NCBI GenBank assembly: GCA_947378515.1
Contig: CANCKG010000050.1
Location: 1 to 5,934 of the forward strand
Length of the DNA stretch: 5,934 nt
Direction: 5' to 3'
Source: Gammaproteobacteria bacterium
Lineage (GTDB): Bacteria; Pseudomonadota; Gammaproteobacteria; CAISUE01
Shown: piece by piece, positions 1 through 5,934 of the stretch
Layout: each line of letters begins with the position of its first letter
Position numbering within the stretch: position 1 is the first letter of the stretch
Notes under the pieces: generated by a model
What the model saw: the letters and a program-made list of their open reading frames with translations, nothing else
Database searches by the model: none
Told to the model about the DNA's origin: nothing
Position numbers and translations under genes: made by a program

Positions 1-917
1 GACATTTGAAAACTTAAAAACCATAACCACCCCAATAGCCAAAAAGATTGCATCATCACTTGAGTAAAATCACCAACCGTGACCCAATGATGAATCCAAC
101 CATGCAACAAACCAAACACCATGCCAAAAATCATCGCTAAGCCATTAATGCCTAAAGCGATCCGCATGACTTCAACTAACCACATCGATTTTTTACATTT
201 AGTAATTTCATCGTTTTGAAATTGTTTTAAATACTCTGCTTCATACCGCCGTCTAGCAAATAAACGCACATTCAACATATTGCTAAAAACATCGACCACT
301 TTACCGCTTAACGTCGTTAATGATTCGGCATGGATTTCCGATAAACGATTGCCATAGCGTAAAAATAAAAAAATAATACTCAAATGAATCGCTAACCAAG
401 TGGCTAAAATAGTCGAAAACAAAGGATTGGTTTGCCACATCATGATCAAGACCAACACAGCACCGGTCGCTGCCGTGACAAATTGCAAACAAATGATATC
501 GACCAAATTGGCACAACTGGTCGCTAAGTCACTGAGTTTTTTCGCCATATTGCCAGAAAATTGACTCGAAAAATAATCATGCGAATGACCACTGACATAA
601 GCAAATACTGTTTCACGAATTTGCGCTTGAAAACGCGGAAAGGTATAGATTTGCAACACCCCTTGAAAACGCATGAAAATTTCCGCCAACACCCAAAATA
701 AAATTAACAACGTTAACGTGCCACCAATCAATGAATAGATCATCGCGCGATCGCCGTGAAAATTTTGAATAGCATCGACAATCTGTTTCAAAAAATACGG
801 GAATAACGCATCGCTAGTCGCCCACACAATAAATGATAAAATCAATAGGCTAAATTTTAACCATTGTTGCTTGGCAAAATGATAAATAAACGCGGTGGTG
901 GATTGAGGTAATTTCAT
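1..917 (-). CDS. ABC exporter, membrane domain (3' part beyond window)
   Basis: The first 305 residues of an ABC exporter are visible; the frame is open through the left edge. The start ATG (MKLPQSTTAF) has a purine-rich AAGAGAG just upstream. Six hydrophobic segments fit the classic exporter fold: about residues 20-40, 58-80, 138-160, 164-187, 250-271 and 286-303. Between them lie the usual long cytoplasmic helices, with family-like stretches such as FSSQFSGNMAKKLSDL (about 116-131) and LSGKVVDVFSNMLNVRLFA (about 203-221), which resemble the coupling region of MsbA/LmrA-type half-transporters. The ATPase domain should follow to the left of the window but is not seen. The gene starts 15 bp after the ABC-F stop on the same strand, so the two are probably cotranscribed. 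The substrate cannot be told from the sequence; a drug or lipid exporter is the likely class. A homodimer is expected for this architecture. Confidence 0.9.
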   Translation of the reverse strand, partial: MKLPQSTTAFIYHFAKQQWLKFSLLILSFIVWATSDALFPYFLKQIVDAIQNFHGDRAMIYSLIGGTLTLLILFWVLAEIFMRFQGVLQIYTFPRFQAQIRETVFAYVSGHSHDYFSSQFSGNMAKKLSDLATSCANLVDIICLQFVTAATGAVLVLIMMWQTNPLFSTILATWLAIHLSIIFLFLRYGNRLSEIHAESLTTLSGKVVDVFSNMLNVRLFARRRYEAEYLKQFQNDEITKCKKSMWLVEVMRIALGINGLAMIFGMVFGLLHGWIHHWVTVGDFTQVMMQSFWLLGWLWFLSFQM

Positions 918-932
918 AATACTCTCTTATTT

Positions 933-2540
933 TTAATGGCCAATAAACGGCGCTGCTATTCGCTGTTCGATACCGATGTTTTTTAAAAACACTGTATCGT
1001 GAGACACGACTAACATGGCACCTTGATACGCTGTTAAAGCACTTTCAATACTTTCAATACTGGCTATATCCAAATGATTGGTCGGTTCGTCTAAAATCAA
1101 TAATTGTGGCGGGTGCTTAGCCATCAAGACACACGCCAATAGTGCCCGTAATTTTTCGCCGCCACTCAAATCTTTAACGTATTTTAAAGCATTCACATTC
1201 TTAAATAAAAATTGCGCCAAATTATGATATGCTTCGAATTCCGTCGCTTGTGGATTTAAGCGCAAATAATTAGCGAGAAGCGAACTGCCTTTATCTAATA
1301 AACTTAAGCGCTGATCGAGGTAACAAATTCGCTCGGTGCCAAGCGTGATACTACCGCTACTCGTCGTTAATTCGCCGATTATTAACTTCAATAAGCTACT
1401 CTTTCCGCATCCATTAGCACCGGTTAACGCAATGCGTGTCGATCCTTGCAAGCATAAAGAAAAATTGTCAATCAATGGCTTAGCTGAATAAGAAAAGCAC
1501 AGCTGTTCTATCAGTAACAATATTTTTCCTTGCGGCACAAAAGTCTTTGGTAAATTCAGTGTTAACGAATCAATAATTTCACACTGGGACTTGGCAAGCG
1601 TCAAATCCATTGTCGCGTTCGTGATCATCCGCTGTTCTTTGATCAACATTTTTTTCAAACTGCGTTCACTACGACCGCGCTTTGAATTCGCCATCAATAA
1701 ATCCATGCTGCCATTGTTACGTTTTTCTCGCCCTTGGGCCGCTTTATGGCTATGCTTTTCACGTGTCGTTTGAACGCTCAAGCGTGCTTGCTGCAAGGCT
1801 TTTTTAGCATCACCCACTTGTAAAGTACGCGCCTGGTGCTCGATCGCTTTTTGTTCATGATAAAAGTCATAATTACCACCATACAGGATGGCACCTAAGC
1901 TGGTTAATTCGACAATACAAGCCATTTGATTCAATAACTGCCGGTCATGACTGACGAGAATTAAACCTGCCGGCCACTGCTGAATTGCACCTAATAATTG
2001 TTTCCGCGCGTCACTATCCAAATGATTGCTCGGTTCATCTAGAATCAAAAAATCTGCCGCCGAGCCAAAGGCTTTGGCTAGCGCCAAACGCGTCAATTCA
2101 CCACCACTTAAGGATGACAATAAGCGCGACGCTGCCACAGCTTGCAAACCAAATTGCGTTAAACTGTATTGCAAACGCTCTGCCAATTGCCAATCCTCAT
2201 CGAGGAGCTGATAATCGTGCAAGTCACTACTGCCTGCCTTTATTCGCTCCCATGCACTGAGTTTTTCAGCACAATCAAAAAAATCTGCGACAGTCTTAAC
2301 GTGATCGAGATCAGGAATTTGTGGCACATAAGCGATTGAGCCTGCAGCTTGAATGACGCCACTATGAATAGTTAAAGCACCTATCAATAATTTAACTAAG
2401 GTAGATTTTCCACAGCCATTACGACCCACTAGACCTGTTTTTGAAGCAGGAAAAGATATCGACAAGTGATCAAAGAGAACATGATCATTGGCTAATTTAA
2501 AACACAGTTGATGGACAACGAGTGATGATGCATTGGACAT
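933..2540 (-). CDS. ABC-F family ATPase (duplicated nucleotide-binding domains)
   Basis: This 535-residue soluble protein has two ABC ATPase domains and no membrane segment, the hallmark of ABC-F proteins, which bind the ribosomal E site and either assist translation or dislodge antibiotics. Domain 1 has Walker A GRNGCGKST (39-47), signature LSGGE (144-148), Walker B with D168-E169 in LILDEPSNHLD (165-175) and a switch His in SHD (197-199). Domain 2 has Walker A GANGCGKSS (374-382), LSGGE (458-462), LILDEPTNHLD (481-491) and SHD (513-515). Both catalytic glutamates and both NHLD elements are intact. A charged, Lys/Arg/Gln-rich linker of about 110 residues (about 228-338) joins them; in ABC-F proteins this element reaches towards the peptidyl-transferase centre or tRNA. 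No long C-terminal extension is present. The ATG has AGGA 10 nt upstream and is preceded by a leader with promoter and hairpin. I cannot separate a housekeeping from a resistance-type ABC-F by eye, so no symbol is given. Confidence 0.95.
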   Translation of the reverse strand: MSNASSLVVHQLCFKLANDHVLFDHLSISFPASKTGLVGRNGCGKSTLVKLLIGALTIHSGVIQAAGSIAYVPQIPDLDHVKTVADFFDCAEKLSAWERIKAGSSDLHDYQLLDEDWQLAERLQYSLTQFGLQAVAASRLLSSLSGGELTRLALAKAFGSAADFLILDEPSNHLDSDARKQLLGAIQQWPAGLILVSHDRQLLNQMACIVELTSLGAILYGGNYDFYHEQKAIEHQARTLQVGDAKKALQQARLSVQTTREKHSHKAAQGREKRNNGSMDLLMANSKRGRSERSLKKMLIKEQRMITNATMDLTLAKSQCEIIDSLTLNLPKTFVPQGKILLLIEQLCFSYSAKPLIDNFSLCLQGSTRIALTGANGCGKSSLLKLIIGELTTSSGSITLGTERICYLDQRLSLLDKGSSLLANYLRLNPQATEFEAYHNLAQFLFKNVNALKYVKDLSGGEKLRALLACVLMAKHPPQLLILDEPTNHLDIASIESIESALTAYQGAMLVVSHDTVFLKNIGIEQRIAAPFIGH

Positions 2541-2561
2541 AATTAAGATTTCCTAAAACAC

Positions 2562-2604
2562 AAAAAACCCAGCTTGATCGATGATCAATAGCTAGCGTGT
2601 AGGG
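2562..2604 (-). terminator. Terminator-like hairpin in the ABC-F leader
   Basis: On the minus strand AGCT-AT-TGATC pairs with GATCA-AGCT around a three-base loop, giving nine pairs with a two-base bulge. A CCC (2604-2602) can add three pairs with GGG (2570-2568), across an eight-base bulge. The GGG is followed at once by TTTTTT (2567-2562), as in an intrinsic terminator. It lies upstream of the gene, so it would act as an attenuator rather than as a gene end. The stem is AT-rich and modest, so strength is uncertain. Confidence 0.4.
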
Positions 2605-2607
2605 ATC

Positions 2608-2619
2608 TTAATAGTTCAT
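2608..2619 (-). other. Putative three-codon leader ORF (Met-Asn-Tyr)
   Basis: ATG-AAC-TAT-TAA lies in the predicted ABC-F leader. Its stop codon is only three bases before the first C of the outer hairpin arm, so a ribosome parked at the stop would cover that arm. There is no clear Shine-Dalgarno sequence, and so short an ORF can arise by chance. Confidence 0.2.
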
Positions 2620-2651
2620 GTCCAATAAGCTCAAAAAACAAAGGGAAGTTA

Positions 2652-2680
2652 ATTCTATAACAATAGTAAACGTATGACAA
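2652..2680 (-). promoter_or_regulatory. Sigma-70-type promoter for the ABC-F/exporter operon
   Basis: Read on the minus strand, a -35 element TTGTCA (2680-2675, 5 of 6 to consensus) is followed after exactly 17 bp by TAGAAT (2657-2652, 5 of 6). Transcription would start near 2645. It is the best promoter-like pair I found in the intergenic region, and it points at the ABC-F gene. Confidence 0.6.
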
Positions 2681-2714
2681 GAGAATAGAAAAATAAAAAT
2701 ACAGACTTTTAAGC

Positions 2715-2749
2715 TTTCCTTAAGTTTAGCTAAGCTATAGTTAAGGAAA
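2715..2749. repeat. 35-bp near-perfect palindrome upstream of the large ABC exporter
   Basis: TTTCCTTAA (2715-2723) and TTAAGGAAA (2741-2749) are exact inverted copies, and the centre TAGCT-A-AGCTA (2727-2737) is also a perfect palindrome about the same axis (base 2732). Of the three pairs between these blocks only the middle one matches, so 15 of 17 arm positions are symmetric. A -10-like TATAGT (2736-2741) and the ribosome-binding-like AAGGA (2743-2747) lie inside it. It could be a dimeric repressor operator or, if transcribed, a hairpin hiding AAGGA. Confidence 0.6.
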
Positions 2750-2755
2750 ATAATT

Positions 2756-2764
2756 ATGTTTTGA
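2756..2764 (+). other. Two-codon mini-ORF (Met-Phe) before the large exporter
   Basis: ATG-TTT-TGA has AAGGA eight bases upstream, an ideal spacing. Its TGA overlaps an ATG (2764) in the exporter frame as TGATG, an arrangement typical of translational coupling. Such a minimal ORF may be a leader or simply chance. Confidence 0.25.
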
Positions 2765-2790
2765 TGTTCCATCTACTCGGAGCAAATTTT

Positions 2791-5367
2791 ATGAGACTCG
2801 TCGATTATTTCAAGCGTTTATTAAGCAACCGATTTCCCGCCTATTTTAACTATGCAACAATTGATGAAAATGAAACGCTCGAATCAAGAGATCTCGAACT
2901 AGGCATAAGCTCACATACTACCACTCAGGCTTCTGTTAGCGTTGAATTTACTTCAGATGATCTCGCACAAGATTCATTGGCCAGCAATCCATTACATGCT
3001 CAGAATCAAACCATCGAAACGAATGCCAACGAATTACCCCCTACAACAGAAAGCCTACCATCAGACACTATTTCAGGCTACCAAACCTTAAGTCTGTTAT
3101 TAGCATTGATTTTTGAACGCGATAATTTACCAAATATTGGCGGCGCTTTTTTGTTAACTCTTCTTGGCACGGCACTGAATTTTACACCCCCCATACTCTT
3201 AGGCGAAACTATTCAATCGTTAAATCAAACAAACGATACAATTAACGTTGCTAACCATGAATTATCACTAGCAACTTGGCAAACGATACTAATAGGCTTA
3301 CTGGTTGGATCTTTTATTCTATCTAAATTGGTTCCTAACTGGCGTGACCAAGTGTTAACACCCGTTGCTGCCAATAATTCTAAAAAAATCGTCGATCGTT
3401 TCACGACGCATCAATTACAAAAATCACTGTATTATCATTCGACAACAAGCTTTAGCCAACAAATCTATTTGTTTCAAAAAGGCTTTGCCACAGCCTCGGT
3501 GATTCCACCGTTATTAACCCAAATTGCGCCAACTTTCATTGAATTACTCTTTGCGGTAACGGCATTATCCGCACGCTATGATGCATCTATTGGCGTCGTT
3601 ATTGCCAGTATGTTAGCCGTCTATGTTGCATATGCCAAAGCGACGACCCAAGTCATCATTGATTCACGTGAAATGGCTTTACGCTCTGGCAATAAAGAAT
3701 TTGAAACTGTCGAGCCGGCTTTAAAGCGTTACAAAAATATCCATGACTTTGGCAAATACCACCAAACCTTAGCTGGCGTCAAATTAGCCACCACTAACAA
3801 TGCTAGGGTGAATACCACCGCGACATTAATTGCTTTAAAAGTCGGCATGGGTAATATTATCATTCCAGGCCTTGCTATGTTGGCTGCTTCATTAATCATG
3901 GCGACTAAGATTCGTGAAAAACGCTATACTGCGCAAGATTTCATCGTCTTATTTGGCTATTTAAGCCAGTTAGTCTCTATAATACCGAACTTTGGTCAAG
4001 CCTTAACGCTATTATTTTCCGCTTATCCTGATATAAAATTTATTTTTACTGAATTAGTCAAGCCCGCTGAAATTATCGATCTTTATCCGAATACGCCTTT
4101 AGTGATCGATGGTCCTCCCAGTATTCGTTTTGATAATGTGCACTATACGCATCCACCCAAAGGTTGTGCGTTACTGTTGATGAGCGAGTCACCCATTGAT
4201 AAAAAAATACCCTTAACAAAGCCCACATATATTCTCAGTTCTGATGCACTATATTATATTTTTGATGTCACCAAAGTCGTTAGCGACGAACACCGCATCA
4301 ATATTTTGCCAGACCAAGGAACGATGAAAGATTTATGGCAAGCACTAAGTGACAACACTGTTCCCGCTAACAAAGAATGCACCGCCTTGACGCGCACACA
4401 ACAAAACACCATCACGATGAAAACCGCTCATACCCAACCTATTTTGCCACCGGTATTTAAAGGCTTGTCGTTTACTATCGAGCCTGGACAAAAAGTGGCT
4501 TTAGTCAGCCGCAGTGGTGGCGGCAAATCAACCTTATTTAATTTACTCTACCGCTATTATTCGCCCGCCAGTGGCACTATCTATATCAATGACCAAGACA
4601 TTGCGAAAGTGAGCCTCAAATCCACACAAGATCATATCGGCCTCATGGGTCAAGCCGCCAATTTATTCAATGGTACGGTGCGTGATAATATTCTCTACGG
4701 CGCTGCTGATGGACGACACGTTTCCGATACTATCATTCATGCACTCGCCAATGGATCGGCCGATGCGAGCCAAATCACGGATGAAGAAATTTATGCGCTG
4801 GCGAAAAGTGTCAATCTGGATAGTTTCATCAAAAACTTATCGGCTGGCTTAGATACCCAAGTCGGTGAAGAAGGCAAAGAATTATCCGGTGGCGAGCAAT
4901 ACAAAGTAGCTATTTTAAGAGGTTTAATGAAACAAGCACCGATTCGACTATTAGATGAAATCACCGGCGCCTTGGATAGTTTATCCGCTACTCAAATCTT
5001 AACTGGCATGGATACATCTTTACAGAACACGACGCGCATTATGATCACCCATAAATTACTCGAAGCACAAGATGCCGATGTGATTATCGTCTTAGAGCAA
5101 GGCGTTGCCATTGCCCAAGGCACGCATGCTGAGTTATTAAACGATTGCCCTCTATATCAAGACTTATGGAATGAACAAAATAATGCGTCGCCCAATGCCT
5201 CCGGATCGAATAGCCCACTACCACCTGGCAGCGTACAGACAGCCACTCTCGGCAGCATGACACCGTTGGTCATTTCCGGGATTTCAATCGAATTACCCGA
5301 GCTTAACCCGGATTCAGGTGCGAAATGCAAAATTTTAGCCGGTATACTATCGGCAATAATTTTATGA
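2791..5367 (+). CDS. Atm1/HMT1-like ABC exporter with interrupted ATPase domain
   Basis: An 858-residue single-chain exporter (family usually about 580-620). I chose ATG 2791 because GGAG (2779-2782) sits 8 nt upstream; ATG 2764 or TTG 2761 would add 9-10 residues. Residues 1-95 are a polar, Ser/Thr/acid-rich extension. Six membrane segments follow (about 116-138, 164-182, 237-260, 266-282, 356-374, 384-412). The ATPase has A-loop Tyr452, a Walker A with K579 whose first Gly is Ser (SRSGGGKST, 573-581), Q-loop Gln621, LSGGE (698-702), Walker B D722-E723 in RLLDEITGALD and switch His754. About 95 residues (458-554) interrupt it between the A-loop strand and VFKGLSFTI, and about 20 extra lie near 638-665. 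After LWNEQ (792-796) comes a Ser/Pro/Gly tail of 62 residues ending hydrophobic. Membrane and TM6 style resemble Atm1/ABCB7/HMT1 exporters of glutathione conjugates or metals; the substrate here is unknown. Confidence 0.9.
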   Translation: MRLVDYFKRLLSNRFPAYFNYATIDENETLESRDLELGISSHTTTQASVSVEFTSDDLAQDSLASNPLHAQNQTIETNANELPPTTESLPSDTISGYQTLSLLLALIFERDNLPNIGGAFLLTLLGTALNFTPPILLGETIQSLNQTNDTINVANHELSLATWQTILIGLLVGSFILSKLVPNWRDQVLTPVAANNSKKIVDRFTTHQLQKSLYYHSTTSFSQQIYLFQKGFATASVIPPLLTQIAPTFIELLFAVTALSARYDASIGVVIASMLAVYVAYAKATTQVIIDSREMALRSGNKEFETVEPALKRYKNIHDFGKYHQTLAGVKLATTNNARVNTTATLIALKVGMGNIIIPGLAMLAASLIMATKIREKRYTAQDFIVLFGYLSQLVSIIPNFGQALTLLFSAYPDIKFIFTELVKPAEIIDLYPNTPLVIDGPPSIRFDNVHYTHPPKGCALLLMSESPIDKKIPLTKPTYILSSDALYYIFDVTKVVSDEHRINILPDQGTMKDLWQALSDNTVPANKECTALTRTQQNTITMKTAHTQPILPPVFKGLSFTIEPGQKVALVSRSGGGKSTLFNLLYRYYSPASGTIYINDQDIAKVSLKSTQDHIGLMGQAANLFNGTVRDNILYGAADGRHVSDTIIHALANGSADASQITDEEIYALAKSVNLDSFIKNLSAGLDTQVGEEGKELSGGEQYKVAILRGLMKQAPIRLLDEITGALDSLSATQILTGMDTSLQNTTRIMITHKLLEAQDADVIIVLEQGVAIAQGTHAELLNDCPLYQDLWNEQNNASPNASGSNSPLPPGSVQTATLGSMTPLVISGISIELPELNPDSGAKCKILAGILSAIIL
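5275..5312. repeat. Inverted repeat TCCGGG/CCCGGA in the tail-coding DNA
   Basis: TCCGGG (5275-5280) and CCCGGA (5307-5312) are exact inverted copies 26 bp apart. Between them GGGATTTC and GAATTACCC give a second, imperfect inversion. Composition and symmetry differ from the surrounding gene and suggest a mobile or palindromic repeat element rather than ancestral coding sequence. No family name can be given without a search. Confidence 0.4.
5329..5363. terminator. Bidirectional terminator-like hairpin at the exporter/IS junction
   Basis: GCCGGTA (5338-5344) pairs with TATCGGC (5348-5354) around a TAC loop, seven pairs including one G-T. Outside a 3x3 internal loop, AAAATT (5329-5334) pairs with AATTTT (5358-5363). 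The downstream AATAATTTT is a weak T-rich tract. It overlaps the last codons of the exporter and ends right before ATG 5364. It may terminate the exporter mRNA or shield the transposase from outside transcription. Confidence 0.45.
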
Positions 5368-5373
5368 GTAATT

Positions 5374-5934
5374 ATGGCAAAGCGTTTAACGTTAGAAAAA
5401 CGAATTCGGCTAGAGGCCTTATTGAAATCTCCTTTTAGCGATGATGAATCGAACCTCTCAGTGGCTAAAAAGCTACCCTTAATAGCTGGCTTTTTAGAAG
5501 TAAGCCCGTCTACAGTGCATCGAGAGGTCATCGATCGCGGTTTTACTTAATACGACTTACAATGCAGCTAAGACCCATGCTCAATCTTTAGAGAAAGTGT
5601 CTCGTGCCAATACGCATTATCACTATACGCAAAAACAAAAATATTTAATTTTAAAGACATTTAAGGACTTTGCTAATGATAAGAATTGGTCGCCTAATGC
5701 CTTAGTGATGCGATTAGTGTAAGCGCTCTCGACGAATACCAAAGTGCCCAGCGCAGAAACAATTTACCAATGGATTTATGAGGACAGCCAAGCTGGTGGC
5801 GAGCTGCATAAGCATTTACGACGGCAACATAAAAAACGCAAACCAAAATTAACCCGTAAAGTAATAAAAGTCAGTAATAAGCTCTCAATTCACTCAAGAG
5901 ACGCTATAGTGGCGGATAGAAGCCGTCGTGGTGA
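5374..5934 (+). pseudogene. IS30-family transposase, disrupted and truncated by window edge
   Basis: The first 58 codons (5374-5550) encode MAKRLTLEKRIRLEALL, followed by a helix-turn-helix ending in EVSPSTVHREVIDRGF, the N-terminal DNA-binding part of IS30 transposases. TAA at 5548 closes this frame. The protein resumes one frame over from about 5555 (TYNAAKTHAQSLEKVSR), runs through WSPNALVMRLV, meets an in-frame TAA at 5720-5722, and continues in the same frame with [32 protein letters not shown] and [12 protein letters not shown] at the edge. The [11 protein letters not shown]-basic and RSRRGD stretches are typical of the region just before the first catalytic Asp, which should come right after the window. 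Deleting ten bases (5545-5554) restores one frame, and a C at 5720 would restore Gln. No strong ribosome binding site precedes the ATG. The element is unlikely to make active transposase unless the breaks are bypassed. Confidence 0.85.

Larger units (their letters stand above)
2541..2645 (-). promoter_or_regulatory. 5' leader of the ABC-F gene, possible attenuator
   Basis: The mRNA leader predicted from the upstream promoter is about 105 nt. In order of transcription it holds a micro-ORF (ATG AAC TAT TAA, 2619-2608), then a hairpin directly followed by six T, then the ribosome binding site AGGA (2554-2551) and the ABC-F start. Several ABC-F resistance genes (for example vmlR and msrD) are controlled by ribosome stalling on a short leader ORF that prevents premature termination. 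The parts and their order fit that model here, but no strong ribosome binding site precedes the micro-ORF, so its translation is uncertain. Confidence 0.4.
5307..5934 (+). mobile_element. IS30-family insertion sequence, decayed, right end outside window
   Basis: Identified through its transposase remnant. IS30-type elements carry their transposase start close to the left terminal inverted repeat, usually within several tens of bases. The ATG at 5374 is only 7 bases after the exporter stop, so the left end should lie inside the last codons of that gene. I place it tentatively at CCCGGATTCAGGTGC (from 5307). The right terminal repeat that would prove this is beyond the window, so the left edge may be off by some tens of bases. 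Confidence 0.55.

Noticed and set aside
301..516. 71-codon frame on the minus strand
   Set aside because: It is inside the exporter membrane-domain gene, which is continuous in another frame with convincing membrane segments.
1591..2260. Several plus-strand open frames of 60-91 codons
   Set aside because: All are antisense to the intact ABC-F gene and have no motif or ribosome binding site worth noting.
2656..2661. TATAAC as a plus-strand -10 element
   Set aside because: The matching -35 position is only an A-run, and it overlaps the better minus-strand promoter.
2674..2704. Plus-strand promoter using ATGACA as -35
   Set aside because: At 16-18 bp spacing only poor A-rich hexamers are found, so I could not support a plus-strand promoter with confidence.
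4670..4852. 60-codon plus-strand frame
   Set aside because: It overlaps the exporter ATPase domain, whose frame holds LSGGE and Walker B just downstream.
5364..5438. ATG overlapping the exporter stop (ATGA), 24-codon frame MSNYGKAF
   Set aside because: It looks like translational coupling, but the frame ends quickly and the transposase motif lies in the frame of ATG 5374.
5157..5531. Open frame of 124 codons on the minus strand across the exporter end and IS start
   Set aside because: It lies antisense to the exporter tail and to the transposase helix-turn-helix, both of which have recognisable protein motifs. Its own translation shows no domain.
1..5934. tRNA, rRNA or CRISPR array
   Set aside because: No cloverleaf-like segment, rRNA-like stretch or regularly spaced repeats were seen on either strand.

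Overview
The window is AT-rich (roughly 40% GC) and densely coding. It looks like accessory DNA of a gammaproteobacterium, perhaps a host-associated lineage of the Legionella/Coxiella type. That guess rests on codon and protein style and is weak. It carries parts of three ABC-family proteins of three different types and a decayed IS30-type transposase.

Left part, minus strand (1-2540): an ABC-F ATPase gene (two nucleotide-binding domains, no membrane segments) is followed after 15 bp by the membrane-domain half of an ABC exporter that runs off the left edge. They look like one two-gene operon. ABC-F proteins act on ribosomes or protect them from antibiotics, and exporters expel small molecules or lipids, so the pair suggests resistance or stress tolerance (inference).

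Middle (2541-2790): a divergent control region. On the minus strand there is a good sigma-70-type promoter (TTGTCA, 17 bp, TAGAAT), a leader of about 105 nt with a three-codon micro-ORF, and a hairpin followed by a T-run. This layout recalls the ribosome-mediated attenuation known for several ABC-F resistance genes. On the plus-strand side there is a 35-bp near-perfect palindrome and a two-codon mini-ORF just before the next gene.

Right part, plus strand (2791-5367): a large exporter with membrane domain and ATPase on one chain, closest in style to the Atm1/ABCB7/HMT1 branch. It has three unusual additions: a polar N-terminal extension of about 95 residues, an insertion of about 95 residues inside the ATPase domain between the A-loop strand and the Walker A segment, and a tail of about 62 residues. 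The last part of the tail appears to be translated from the left end of the neighbouring insertion element.

Right edge (about 5307-5934): an IS30-family transposase, broken by a probable 10-bp insertion and an in-frame TAA, continuing past the window. The strongest candidates for something new are the interrupted ATPase domain of the large exporter and the divergent control region with its leader, palindrome and micro-ORFs.
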